A stretch of 24,410 nucleotides of DNA from CAYXVB01 sp964467785 (lineage in GTDB: Bacteria; Bdellovibrionota; UBA1018): positions 1-24,410 of the forward strand of contig CAYXVB010000042.1 of NCBI GenBank assembly GCA_964467785.1. The letters run 5' to 3'. Shown in pieces: positions 1 through 7,051 of the stretch; position 1 is the first letter of the stretch, and each line of letters starts with the position of its first letter. The notes under the pieces were generated by a model. It did not search any database. It had not been told where the DNA came from and saw nothing but the letters and a program-made list of their open reading frames with translations. Both the position numbers and the translations under genes were made by a program.

Positions 1-72
1 ATTCGGGCGAAGTGCGCTCAAGCACTCAGGATTTCTGGACTTCGTCCCCACGGTAGTGGGCCAGTTTACGGT

Positions 73-89
73 TGTCAAACGCTTTGACA
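73..89. promoter_or_regulatory. 17-bp inverted repeat, possible operator
   Basis: A perfect palindrome, TGTCAAA-CGC-TTTGACA, lies about 100 bp upstream of the small secreted-protein gene at 188. A third half-site, TGTCAAC, follows at 107-113. The right arm contains TTGACA (84-89), a good -35 hexamer, but I found no convincing -10 at the right distance. The symmetry suits a dimeric repressor. The regulator is unknown. Confidence 0.35.
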
Positions 90-187
90 CTCTACCGGAG
101 GCAGTGTGTCAACATAAGCTATTGAAATAAAACTTTAGCCAGTGGCGGCATGAGTCCTGCTTCTCTCTACGTCAGAGAGATGAGGAA

Positions 188-502
188 ATGAATCTTATGA
201 AAAACAAACGAATCAAGATGGTTCGACTGAAACTGACCCTGATTTCATTGTCCCTGCTTGCGGCGCCCAGCGCGGTTGCCGATGAAAACACGGAGTCTTC
301 GAAGCGGGCCAAGGAAGGGTTGATGCTGAGTGGGGCGGTAGCCTTTGCAGGAGCTGATATCGCGTTTAATTCAGCTTTGAGACAACAGCAGAAAAGCTTT
401 GAACGCCGAGGCCTCAAAGAGAGGCTCAACCGGACTCTCGCATTGAGGCACAGTCCGATACGCAAGGCCGTCTCCTCCTTGGGATGGATCAGTGCACTTT
501 AA
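188..502 (+). CDS. small secreted hypothetical protein, possibly truncated by an in-frame stop
   Basis: The product has up to 104 residues and I do not recognise it. A basic start is followed by a hydrophobic segment ending in AVA-DEN, a typical signal peptide with a signal peptidase I site. A charged region and a short hydrophobic stretch follow (AVAFAGADIAF). Possible starts are ATG 188 and ATG 197; the GAGG at 182-185 is better spaced for 197. The TAA at 500-502 falls just after a hydrophobic run (SLGWISAL). The same frame stays open for another 47 codons to a TAA at 644-646, encoding a hydrophilic, protein-like tail. The gene may therefore be longer and interrupted by a nonsense change, or the tail may be chance. 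The palindrome at 73-89 lies upstream. Confidence 0.5.
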   Translation: MNLMKNKRIKMVRLKLTLISLSLLAAPSAVADENTESSKRAKEGLMLSGAVAFAGADIAFNSALRQQQKSFERRGLKERLNRTLALRHSPIRKAVSSLGWISAL

Positions 503-646
503 GTCGTAGGCTCGGCTGGCTTGAACCATTTCGGTAGCGATCCCGCAGTCTCAGAACGCAAAATCAAGGCAGTTGCCGAGCAGCAGTCGAGTTCTCCGGC
601 TTCATGCGACTCAGAAGCTGACGCGAAGGCCTCCGTGGCCAAGTAA
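503..646 (+). pseudogene. possible detached C-terminal part of the gene at 188
   Basis: This is the in-frame continuation beyond the TAA at 500-502. It encodes a short hydrophobic stretch (VVGSAGLNHFG) and then a charged tail rich in Glu, Lys, Ser and Ala, ending at TAA 644-646. It has no start codon of its own. Third-position GC is about 60 percent, compatible with coding but not decisive. It could be the lost C-terminus of the upstream secreted protein. The remaining bases to 727 show nothing else I recognise. Confidence 0.25.
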
Positions 647-727
647 GTCTCGTCGAGAGCGTGTGTGGGTGCGTTCCAAAGCAACGGATTCACCCCCGAT
701 TGAAAAGTTACAAGCGATTGATCCGCG

Positions 728-770
728 GTAGCAGAAATTGCCAGAAAAGTGCTCCGGCAATTTCTGCTAC
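728..770. terminator. 15-bp perfect hairpin at the 3' end of the PPTase gene
   Basis: Bases 728-742 are exactly complementary to 756-770, with a 13-base loop. The stem starts within the stop codon of the minus-strand phosphopantetheinyl transferase gene (767-769). Neither side has a clean T-run, so it is not a classical intrinsic terminator. It more likely protects the 3' end or helps termination of that gene. Confidence 0.5.
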
Positions 771-1495
771 TGCCGTGAAACGGCCAAGGCGATAACCCAC
801 CCTTCCCGACGCAAGAGCAAAAAAAAGCATTCCTGTCCGGCAGGTCCCCTGGCTTTTCCATGACCCGAGGCGGAGTCCCAGGCCGTGATCACGTAGTCCG
901 GGAGCAGCGTAGCCTGGTTGTCAGGGACCGATTTGAAGCAAGCCTCCTTGACCACCCAGGCATCGAGCAGGTCTGGAACCCGTTCGCCTTCATCAGGCCC
1001 AAGCAGCCGGGAACGGATCCGTGGATCGATGAAACGGTCTTCGCGCTCCAGGTCCACTCCCACTCCGGCAATCCTGTCGGCCGAGGGGTAAGCCACGGCG
1101 ACCACTCCCGCTTCCGGCCTCCCACCTTTACCTGTGACCGCTCGGGTGTGGGAGACGCTGCTCAGCAGTGTCCCAGAAGTTCCAAGACTCCCAGGACTTG
1201 GCTCCGTACCTGATGAAGAGGCTTCGTCCCGAAGTGCTAGCTCCAAACCGCGCGCGATCAACCACTCTTGGCGGCGCTCCGGCAGCCGGATTTCCGCCCA
1301 TTGGCGCTTCCGCTCCTCATCCAGGCGCGGAAGCCAGTCCGGAGCCCACTCCGGTCCGGGATCCGGGGGCAGCTCGCCAGTCCAAAGACGCAGGCCAGCG
1401 CGGGCAGGCGTTCCACCGGCGCTGAGGATCAGTTCACGCCAGGCATCGGCGATCATTCCTTGCAGGGGGCTGAAATGCCCGGAAAAAGTCGTCAT
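767..1495 (-). CDS. 4'-phosphopantetheinyl transferase superfamily protein (Sfp type)
   Basis: This 242-residue enzyme should transfer the phosphopantetheine arm from CoA to a serine on a carrier protein (ACP or PCP). The family signatures are present in order: SVSHTR at 113-118, GVDLE at 146-150 (the Mg-binding D148 and E150) and WVVKEACFKS at 180-189 with K183, E184 and K188. The length fits the two-lobed Sfp/EntD type rather than the roughly 120-residue AcpS type. No polyketide or peptide synthase gene is in the window, so the substrate is unknown. The ATG at 1495 has no strong ribosome site; Met14 is an alternative. A small frame ends 14 bp upstream on the same strand (1510-1752) and may share the transcript. 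Confidence 0.88.
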   Translation of the reverse strand: MTTFSGHFSPLQGMIADAWRELILSAGGTPARAGLRLWTGELPPDPGPEWAPDWLPRLDEERKRQWAEIRLPERRQEWLIARGLELALRDEASSSGTEPSPGSLGTSGTLLSSVSHTRAVTGKGGRPEAGVVAVAYPSADRIAGVGVDLEREDRFIDPRIRSRLLGPDEGERVPDLLDAWVVKEACFKSVPDNQATLLPDYVITAWDSASGHGKARGPAGQECFFLLLRREGWVIALAVSRQ

Positions 1496-1509
1496 TCTGC
1501 ATTAAATAC

Positions 1510-1752
1510 CTAGGGTTTCACCCAAGTCCAAGGACGAAGTGGAGGCCGCGACGCCGCGATGAATGAACTGATCTCCTCTTCAGTCCGGGGTTCCCACCGC
1601 TGCTCCACGACTTTGACAAAGCCGACTTTAAACCCTCGGTCTTTAACTTTTACCGGCTCGTCACTTCTCGACAACTCGCGGGCGACGCGGATCGTACGAA
1701 AAATATTTTGCGTGTCGGGGCGGACACAGTTGTTTTGCTGCGAAGTTTTTGT
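1510..1752 (-). CDS. small hypothetical frame upstream of the PPTase gene, start unclear
   Basis: This minus frame is open for 80 codons and ends 14 bp before the PPTase start. Its predicted peptide looks protein-like: an Arg-rich first half (IFRTIRVARELSR), a Lys/Val segment (VKVKDRGFKVGFVKVVEQ), an acidic turn (EPRTEEEI) and a C-terminus ending in WTWVKP. Third positions in the middle are mostly G or C. There is no ATG. The only plausible starts are TTG at 1674 (54 residues) or a later GTG, so it may be a decayed gene or have an unusual start. I do not recognise the family. The overlapping plus-strand frame at 1559-1756 looks less protein-like. The rest of 1496-1829 holds short inverted repeats described separately. 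Confidence 0.38.
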   Translation of the reverse strand, partial: TKTSQQNNCVRPDTQNIFRTIRVARELSRSDEPVKVKDRGFKVGFVKVVEQRWEPRTEEEISSFIAASRPPLRPWTWVKP

Positions 1753-1764
1753 CTAAAATGAAAT

Positions 1765-1808
1765 TCTCGGAGCAAGACGTTCCGAGAGTTTCACCGAGAG
1801 GATCTCGG
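1765..1808. repeat. clustered TCTCGGA/TCCGAGA inverted repeats in a leader region
   Basis: Copies of one six-to-seven base motif occur in alternating orientation within 44 bp: TCTCGGA at 1765-1771, TCCGAGA at 1781-1787, CCGAGA at 1794-1799 and TCTCGG at 1803-1808. They can form two consecutive stem-loops just upstream of the likely start at 1830. This could be a regulatory leader or a repeated operator. Confidence 0.35.
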
Positions 1809-1829
1809 AGCAGGAAATTCGGCAAGACC

Positions 1830-2126
1830 ATGCGAAGCACGAAGGCTCATCAACACCACCGCTACCCCAGACTTTCAGAGAACTCCGCCGGCTACAGGAA
1901 TGGCCAGCTCGTCTGGACCGCTTTGGTTGCCTGTAGTCTGGCGGCCGCAGCCCTTCATCACGCGGCCACTTCGTCTCGTCCGGCCGTGGCACTCGCGCAT
2001 GGCGCGCTCGACCGTAGCCTCGTCAACCGAACCCTGAGCGCCACGCAGGCCCAGATCCAGAGCTCCACGCCTTCGCAGCTTCCTGGCGAACTGCCGGCGC
2101 GACGCACAATCTACTACCCCCGTTAA
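1830..2126 (+). CDS. small single-pass membrane hypothetical protein
   Basis: The product has 98 residues and I do not recognise it. After a basic, His-rich N-terminus, a hydrophobic helix (about 27-47, with VWTALVACSLAAAAL) is followed by a polar Ser/Thr/Gln-rich tail ending in TIYYPR. This is the shape of a membrane-anchored or poorly cleaved exported protein. I chose ATG 1830 because the hydrophobic segment follows at a normal distance and GGAGCAGGAA lies upstream (1807-1816). The frame is open back to a TTG at 1749, but that would include the inverted-repeat cluster. Spacing to the EVE gene is 81 bp. Coding status is likely but not certain. Confidence 0.5.
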   Translation: MRSTKAHQHHRYPRLSENSAGYRNGQLVWTALVACSLAAAALHHAATSSRPAVALAHGALDRSLVNRTLSATQAQIQSSTPSQLPGELPARRTIYYPR

Positions 2127-2207
2127 GTGGGGCTAGCGTCACGCCACGCATGAACGTCGTCGACTCCCGGTGGCGCGGGCTCTACCTTTTTGCTAAGAAC
2201 GAGTGCC

Positions 2208-2621
2208 ATGCAGCACTGGCTTTTCAAATCAGAACCCGGCACCTACAGCTTCGACCAGCTCCTTAAGGATCAGAAAACCAACTGGAACGGCGTCCGAAAC
2301 TTTCAGGCCCGCAATCACCTGCGCAATGCCGCGCCCGGTGATCTCGCCCTGATCTACCATAGCGGGGACGAGCGCGCTGCGGTGGGGATCGCCAAGGTCA
2401 TCAAAGGCGCCTACCCGGACATCGATCCCAAAAAGCCCGGCGAGTGGGTGCAGATCGATCTCGCGCCCGTTGAGGCCCTGCCCTGCCCCGTGACGCTGGC
2501 CGCGATGAAATCCACCCCCGCGCTCAAGGACCTCCAGCTCATCAAGCAATCTCGCCTGTCGTGCATGCCCGTGACCGAGGCTGAATTCAAAAAAATTGTC
2601 GAAATGGGGAAACCCCAATGA
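2208..2621 (+). CDS. EVE domain-containing protein
   Basis: This 137-residue protein is a complete EVE domain, a PUA-like fold found in thymocyte nuclear protein 1 and many bacterial proteins and linked to binding modified bases in nucleic acids. The family signature runs along the whole length: HWLFKSEP at 3-10, WNGVRNFQARN at 26-36, GDLALIYHS at 44-52, then SRLSCMPVTEAEF near the end. The track of the family starts at MQHWLF, so ATG 2208 is preferred over the upstream TTG at 2190. The stop overlaps the start of the next gene by four bases (ATGA at 2618-2621), which implies translational coupling with the ferritin-like gene. The nucleic acid recognised cannot be read from the sequence. Confidence 0.92.
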   Translation: MQHWLFKSEPGTYSFDQLLKDQKTNWNGVRNFQARNHLRNAAPGDLALIYHSGDERAAVGIAKVIKGAYPDIDPKKPGEWVQIDLAPVEALPCPVTLAAMKSTPALKDLQLIKQSRLSCMPVTEAEFKKIVEMGKPQ

Positions 2622-3148
2622 CCTTCGCCGACTGGACGCCCTTCCGGATCCTGGCGCGCGGACAGTTTCCGCTTCCGCCCCGATCCATCCACACGCTGGA
2701 GGGAATGGGCGACCGGATGCGTTCGGCAGCCTTTGCCGAGCTGCAGGCGCGTGACGCGTTTCTATGGGCATCGCAGCGTTTCGAGGAAGCGCCGGCGGAG
2801 CTTCGTGCCGCCTGGAAGGAATTCTCCAGCGTCGAGCACCGCCACCTCGGGTGGATCCTTCAGCGCATGACCGAGCTCGGCATCGATGTGCGGGAGCGTG
2901 AAGTCTCCGAGCACCTCTGGGCCGCGCTGCAGGAGTGCGCGACCGCGCGCGAGTTCGCGCACCTGATCGCCGACGCCGAGGAAAAGGGACGCCGCGCCGG
3001 CATCCGCTTTTACGAAACCCTCAAATCAAAAGATCCAGTCTCCGCCGAGATCTTCCGAAAAATTGCCGAAGAAGAAGTCGATCACATCGCGCTAGCCCAC
3101 CGCTACTACCCGCGCGAAGACGTTGAGATCCGTCCGACCCCCGCGTAA
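2618..3148 (+). CDS. ferritin-like diiron domain protein
   Basis: This is a 176-residue, mostly helical protein. The ligand pattern of a ferritin-like four-helix bundle is visible: E41, then E73-x-x-H76, then E121, then E153-x-x-H156. That is the E...ExxH...E...ExxH arrangement used to hold two irons in ferritins, rubrerythrins and the MiaE-type tRNA hydroxylases. I cannot say whether it stores iron, destroys peroxide or hydroxylates a substrate. It starts inside the stop codon of the EVE gene, so the two are probably made together. The N-terminal 30 residues, before the first helix, lack recognisable motifs. Its transcript converges on dut. Confidence 0.8.
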   Translation: MTFADWTPFRILARGQFPLPPRSIHTLEGMGDRMRSAAFAELQARDAFLWASQRFEEAPAELRAAWKEFSSVEHRHLGWILQRMTELGIDVREREVSEHLWAALQECATAREFAHLIADAEEKGRRAGIRFYETLKSKDPVSAEIFRKIAEEEVDHIALAHRYYPREDVEIRPTPA

Positions 3149-3178
3149 CCGGAACACCGATTGCACCCGTCCACTCCC

Positions 3179-3236
3179 GTGGAACCGGGTTCCACACCGT
3201 GGCCCGGAGGTTTAACAGGTTCGCCCTTCGGGCCAC
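3179..3236. terminator. paired hairpins between convergent genes
   Basis: The gap between the ferritin-like gene and dut holds two inverted repeats. One is a perfect palindrome, GTGGAACC-G-GGTTCCAC, at 3179-3195. The other pairs GTGGCCCG (3199-3206) with CGGGCCAC (3229-3236). Neither has a T-run, so intrinsic termination is uncertain, but the position suits a bidirectional transcript end. Confidence 0.4.
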
Positions 3237-3275
3237 ATCTCATCTCTCTCCAGCCCAGGCGAGGCGGAGCCAGGC

Positions 3276-3719
3276 TCAACGCCCGGTACTGCCAAAGCCC
3301 TTGGTCCCGCGGACCGTTTCGCCGAGGGTTTCCACTTCCTTGACCGCCGGCGTGACGATCGGGAAAATCAATAGCTGCGCGATGCGCTCATGACGCTTGA
3401 TCTCCGCGAGATGGCCCGAGATGTTCACCATCACGATGTGGATCTCCCCGCGATAGCCTGCATCAATGACTCCCCCCGAAGTCTTCAGCCCCCGCTTGGC
3501 CATCGAGGAGCGATCCGCGACCAGGCCCACATGTTGGGGCGGAAGCGCGAGCGCGATGCCCGTGCGGATCACCTTGACTTGCCCGGGCTCGAGCTGCACG
3601 TCCTCGAGCGAGTAAAGGTCCATGCCGGCGTCATCCTGGTGCGCGCGCGTGGGCAGCACCGCCTCCGGCGAAACGCGTTTGATCTCGATCTCAGAAACGA
3701 ACGAAGTCTGGGGGATCAT
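3276..3719 (-). CDS. dut: dUTP diphosphatase (dUTPase)
   Basis: This enzyme hydrolyses dUTP to dUMP and pyrophosphate, keeping uracil out of DNA and feeding dTMP synthesis. All five motifs of the homotrimeric family are present in 147 residues: DAGMDLYS (30-37), RSSMAKRGL (70-78), GGVIDAGYRGEI (82-92), RIAQLLIFP (112-120) and the Gly-rich C-terminal RGTKGFGSTG (137-146) that closes over the nucleotide. The second motif has SSM where many family members have SGL/SSL, a mild change. The start at ATG 3719 matches the family length; the frame stays open far upstream, but that part is the antisense of the HAD gene. AAGGAAA lies upstream. It is divergent from the HAD phosphatase with 45 bp between them. 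Confidence 0.95.
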   Translation of the reverse strand: MIPQTSFVSEIEIKRVSPEAVLPTRAHQDDAGMDLYSLEDVQLEPGQVKVIRTGIALALPPQHVGLVADRSSMAKRGLKTSGGVIDAGYRGEIHIVMVNISGHLAEIKRHERIAQLLIFPIVTPAVKEVETLGETVRGTKGFGSTGR

Positions 3720-3764
3720 GGCGGAGGTGTTTCCTTTTCCAACGTCGGGGTGTAGTGAACGGTC

Positions 3765-4487
3765 ATGCACTCTAACCAGAACAAGCGGCCGCGCGCCATC
3801 CTTTTTGACCACGACGGCGTGCTGGTTGCGAGCGAGGCCTTGCACTGGAAAGCCTGGGAGCTCCTGATCCGCGAGCTCGGGCTTCCCTACGATGGCACGA
3901 CCGATTCGCTGATCCGCTCCATGGTCGGCAAGACCGCGCCCATGATCCTGAGCCGGGTGCTGGATCTTTTTCGACCCGGTTGGACCCGCGAGCAGTTTGA
4001 CATCGATGCCCTCGCGCGCCATAAGAACGACTTCTATCTCCGGATCGCTGCCACCGACCTTCATTCCTACCCGGGGGTGCCCGAGTTCCTCAGTTGGCTC
4101 CGCGAGCAAGGCATCCCGACGGCGGTCGTTTCCAACGCCAAACGCCGCGAGCTCGAGGCCGCGCTCCAGCAGCTCGGGCTCATTGATTTCTTTACCTGCG
4201 TGGTTTCGCGCGACGACATTCAGCCGCCCAAGCCAGACCCGGCGCCCTACCTCTTTGCGGCGGCTCATCTCGGAATGGAGCCAGCGGACTGTCTGGCGGT
4301 CGAGGATTCGCCCACGGGGATCGAGGCCGCACTCGTTGGCCGGATTCCCGCAGCGGCCGTCCTGACTAACTTTCCGCGCGCGGCCATGGAGCAACCCGTG
4401 CCCGGCCGCCCAGATCTCCGCCCGGCCTGGATCGGCTCGGGAATCCGCGAGCTGCATGCCTGGGTGGCTTCGCTCCCGACGCCTTGA
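3765..4487 (+). CDS. HAD superfamily (subfamily IA) phosphatase, beta-phosphoglucomutase-like
   Basis: This 240-residue protein is a cytosolic HAD hydrolase. Motif I is FDHDGVL with nucleophile D15 and acid/base D17; motif II is VVSN (S123); the motif III lysine is K156 in PKPDP; motif IV is EDSPTG with E180 and D181. A helical cap between motifs I and II (about 22-100) places it with phosphoglycolate phosphatases and beta-phosphoglucomutases. The first motif has His where DMDG is usual, but the two catalytic aspartates are intact. The substrate cannot be predicted. The divergent partner is dut. A hairpin (GCCGCTT 4498-4504 with AAGCGGC 4516-4522) lies just after the stop. Confidence 0.87.
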   Translation: MHSNQNKRPRAILFDHDGVLVASEALHWKAWELLIRELGLPYDGTTDSLIRSMVGKTAPMILSRVLDLFRPGWTREQFDIDALARHKNDFYLRIAATDLHSYPGVPEFLSWLREQGIPTAVVSNAKRRELEAALQQLGLIDFFTCVVSRDDIQPPKPDPAPYLFAAAHLGMEPADCLAVEDSPTGIEAALVGRIPAAAVLTNFPRAAMEQPVPGRPDLRPAWIGSGIRELHAWVASLPTP

Positions 4488-4583
4488 ACTTCCTAAAGCC
4501 GCTTTCCACGGCATCAAGCGGCCTCAATTAAAAAAGCCTCCGGACTCTTGCTCCCTCGGCGGATTCGCGAAACTCTGGGGGCG

Positions 4584-5669
4584 ATGTCGCCTTTGTCTCG
4601 CGCAGTGCCGCAATGGATTTCAGTCCTGTTTCGCCGTCTGCCGCGCCTCGGCCTGCTACCGGCGCTTTGTATTTTGGCCGGTGCGCCCGCGTTTGCCTTG
4701 GGCACCTCGGTCCAAGACCCATCGATTCCCCCGCCGCTTTTGCTCCCACTCTCGGATGGCTCGACGATCCAGGCCCGCTTGCGCGAAGTCGGACTCATGC
4801 CGCCGCGACGGGTCCCCGCCGTGCTCGTCTTCGGCGGCTTTGAAAACGCCGCGGGCGTCCTCGATCTCGTCCATCCCGGGACGCCCACGATCCTGGCCAG
4901 CTTTGATTACCCCTTCGAAGCGGATCGCCGCTGGGAGCTGCCCGGAGTGCTCCGCCTCGCGCCGGAGATCAAGGCCATGGTCCATCGCACGCGCGAAGGG
5001 ATCCGGCTCCTCGTCCGCGCGCTGGCACAGGACCCCCGCGTGGACCCTCGGCGGATCTACGTCATCGGTGCGAGCTTCGGCTCGCCGTTTGCGGTCACCG
5101 CCGCCGCGGACGAGGAGGCGGTCGCGGGCATCGCGATCATCCATGGCTTCGGCGATATCCCACTTGCCGCGCGCGCGCGGCTGACCCAGCTCTGGCAGCC
5201 GCGCCTGGGGCGGTTCGCCGCGATACCGGCCTGGCTCCTGGCCCGCGCTCTCTGGAGCTATCTTGCGTTCCCCGCCCCGGAAACGAGCGCACATGCGCTT
5301 CGCCCGCGCCAGCGCGTGCTCATGATCACAGCCGCGGGAGACCGCCTGGTTCCGAGGCAAGCCAGTGATTCGCTCTGGAGCGCTCTCCGCAATTCGCCCT
5401 CGACGGATTCCCGCCGGGTGCTCGTCGAGGGCGATCACCTCCAGCCTGGCTCGGATAGCCGAGTCCCGGCGCTCCTCCGGCAGGTCGAGGACTGGATCGC
5501 AAATAAACTGAAAATGCCTAATAAGGCATCGCCGTCCCCCTGGATCGCGCCCTGCCGTTGGGGCGACAGCTGTCTAAAACTTCGGCAGATCAAGGCGGAC
5601 CGGAATCGTTCACCCACGTGCCTGCGCGAATTGACGTCATTCGAGGCGCTGGCATCAGTGCTGCACTGA
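4584..5669 (+). CDS. exported alpha/beta hydrolase
   Basis: From ATG 4584 the product has 361 residues. A basic N-terminus and hydrophobic segment ending in GAPAFA-LG (about 18-39) make a signal peptide. The hydrolase core follows, with a nucleophile elbow GASFG (S164), a strand-end acid in AAGDRLVP (D253) and a histidine in EGDHLQPG (H285). This is the Ser-Asp-His triad in the usual order, as in dienelactone-hydrolase/BAAT-type esterases. The last 50 residues have no family character, so the functional protein may end near 310. The frame also opens from TTG 4548, but the signal peptide favours 4584; the G-rich stretch before it is poorly spaced. Substrate unknown. Confidence 0.75.
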   Translation: MSPLSRAVPQWISVLFRRLPRLGLLPALCILAGAPAFALGTSVQDPSIPPPLLLPLSDGSTIQARLREVGLMPPRRVPAVLVFGGFENAAGVLDLVHPGTPTILASFDYPFEADRRWELPGVLRLAPEIKAMVHRTREGIRLLVRALAQDPRVDPRRIYVIGASFGSPFAVTAAADEEAVAGIAIIHGFGDIPLAARARLTQLWQPRLGRFAAIPAWLLARALWSYLAFPAPETSAHALRPRQRVLMITAAGDRLVPRQASDSLWSALRNSPSTDSRRVLVEGDHLQPGSDSRVPALLRQVEDWIANKLKMPNKASPSPWIAPCRWGDSCLKLRQIKADRNRSPTCLRELTSFEALASVLH

Positions 5670-5704
5670 GGCACCCGACCTCCGAGTCAAGAAGGTGATT
5701 GGAT

Positions 5705-6808
5705 ATGAACGCGAAGCTAAGAAAGCGCAGATGGATCACAGGCCTGAGCGTGGTGGCGTGCGTCGCCTCGTTGAGCGTGGCCCTCGGAGGCTGCAGCCAA
5801 CCCTATCACCTCAAGCTGAAGTCGACCGACGGGGCAACCGACGGAACTCATGAGAGCTCACATCCTGCCGCGCCCGATCCGGAGGTGACCTGGCCCGCGC
5901 CCGAGCTTGCGGGTACGCCATCGCCGAGCAGTATCGCAAGTCCAATGGATCAGCCCGAACCAAAACCAGAGCCCAAGCCGGAGTCGGAGCCGATGACCGG
6001 CCCCAATCGCGCGGATCACGTGCCGCCTCCGCCGCCGCTCCCTTCCGATCCCAAAAACCAGATCGTGTGCGATCCCCTGGCCCAGGGTGACGAGGCCATC
6101 AAAACCTCGTCCACCCAAGGGATCCGCGGCAAGATCTACGCGCTCGACCCTTCACAACCGCGCTTTCAGAGTAGCGACGATTATCCGCGCTATGGTCGCG
6201 AGCTTCCGGTTGAGCTTTTCATGAGCCGACTCATGGCGACCCCTCGCCACTTCCGAGGGGGCTTCCTGCCGATCGGGACAAACGGTCCGGCGGAGGCGCT
6301 GAAAAACGAACGCGGCGACGCCCTGCTCGAGTACTTCGGCTTGCAGCTCGAAACCGATCTCGTCCTCACCGACAAAGATACGGCGGGCCTTTATCAGCTC
6401 GCGCTGGTCTCGGACGACGGATCAACGCTGCGCCTGATCGATTCCGACGACTCGCCCGAGACGCTCATCAGCTTTGAAGGCGCGCACGCGCCGGGCCTGG
6501 GCTGCGCCAACCGGGCGATTGAGCTCACTAGCGGCTCACGCTTGCGCGCCAAAATCGGCTACTTCCAAGGGCCGCGCTATCAGATCGCGCTGGCTCTGAT
6601 GTGGCGCAAAGTCAGCCGCGCAACGGATCTTCACGACCCGCTTTGCGGCAAGTACGGAAACCGCCTGCTCTTCAACACGCAAGCGTCGCCCCCGCGTCCG
6701 CTCAAGGCCTGGGACGAGCTGCTCAAACGCGGTTGGCGCCCGCTCGAGGCCGGCAATTTTCTGCTGCCTGAGGGGCGCCGCAATCCCTGCCCTAATAAAA
6801 GCAAATAG
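5705..6808 (+). CDS. lipoprotein with PA14-like domain
   Basis: The product has 367 residues. The N-terminus is a lipoprotein signal (basic residues, hydrophobic helix, LGGC lipobox) with lipidation at C30. A low-complexity linker follows at 40-115 (Pro/Glu/Lys repeats such as PEPKPEPKPE, then PPPPPLP). From about 140 to 300 there is a PA14-like beta domain: GLYQLALVSDDGSTLRLID at 228-246 and the strand pair near SGSRLRAKIGYFQGPRYQIALALMW. PA14 domains usually bind carbohydrates, so a cell-envelope or surface role is inferred. C122, C267, C314 and C362 could form disulfides. ATG 5705 is preceded by AAGAAGGTGAT at a good distance. A GC palindrome (GCGGAGCTCCGC, 6808-6819) begins at the stop codon, before the convergent DUF1059 gene. 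Confidence 0.72.
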   Translation: MNAKLRKRRWITGLSVVACVASLSVALGGCSQPYHLKLKSTDGATDGTHESSHPAAPDPEVTWPAPELAGTPSPSSIASPMDQPEPKPEPKPESEPMTGPNRADHVPPPPPLPSDPKNQIVCDPLAQGDEAIKTSSTQGIRGKIYALDPSQPRFQSSDDYPRYGRELPVELFMSRLMATPRHFRGGFLPIGTNGPAEALKNERGDALLEYFGLQLETDLVLTDKDTAGLYQLALVSDDGSTLRLIDSDDSPETLISFEGAHAPGLGCANRAIELTSGSRLRAKIGYFQGPRYQIALALMWRKVSRATDLHDPLCGKYGNRLLFNTQASPPRPLKAWDELLKRGWRPLEAGNFLLPEGRRNPCPNKSK

Positions 6809-6822
6809 CGGAGCTCCGCCGC

Positions 6823-7044
6823 TCACGAAGCGACGTTCAGACCGAAGGGGCGACCGCTCTCCAACTTCTCCTCCTTCAACGAGCGCGCAAGCTGCTCGCG
6901 AAGCTCTGGCGAGTCCTTTTCCCCGTGGGTGGAAATCGCATGCTCAAGAGCAGCTTTGACGACTTCGTCCGGCTCGCCTGAGATCTTCAAGCTACAATGG
7001 TTCTCGCTCGGGTAATCCCGACAATCGATGTACTGGCGTGGCAT
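6823..7044 (-). CDS. DUF1059 domain small protein
   Basis: This 73-residue soluble protein matches the DUF1059 pattern: YIDCRDYPSENHCSLKISG at the start with Cys8 and Cys17, then an amphipathic helix (DEVVKAALEHAISTHG), then PELREQLARSLKEEK. Members are small proteins of unknown function found in many bacteria and archaea. I set the start at ATG 7044 because the family begins here; the frame is open to 7089 but that part overlaps the preceding gene. It begins 7 bp after the stop of the two-helix membrane protein, so the two should be cotranscribed. A Leu/Glu-rich C-terminal tail extends slightly beyond the family core. Confidence 0.75.
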   Translation of the reverse strand: MPRQYIDCRDYPSENHCSLKISGEPDEVVKAALEHAISTHGEKDSPELREQLARSLKEEKLESGRPFGLNVAS

Positions 7045-7051
7045 GCCCGAA

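Noticed and set aside
1..56. Open frame from the window edge to a TAG at 54-56, possibly the end of an upstream gene
   Set aside because: Only about 17 codons are visible and none is diagnostic, so it cannot be supported.
499..861. Minus-strand frame of 120 codons
   Set aside because: It overlaps the PPTase gene in another frame, has no recognisable motif, and its composition looks like an antisense or shadow frame.
1559..1756. Plus-strand 65-codon frame
   Set aside because: Cys/Ser/Arg-rich with no ribosome site; the opposite strand offers a more protein-like frame.
3276..4517. 413-codon minus frame as a fusion of dut with another protein
   Set aside because: Only the last 147 codons are dUTPase; the rest is the antisense of the HAD phosphatase gene.
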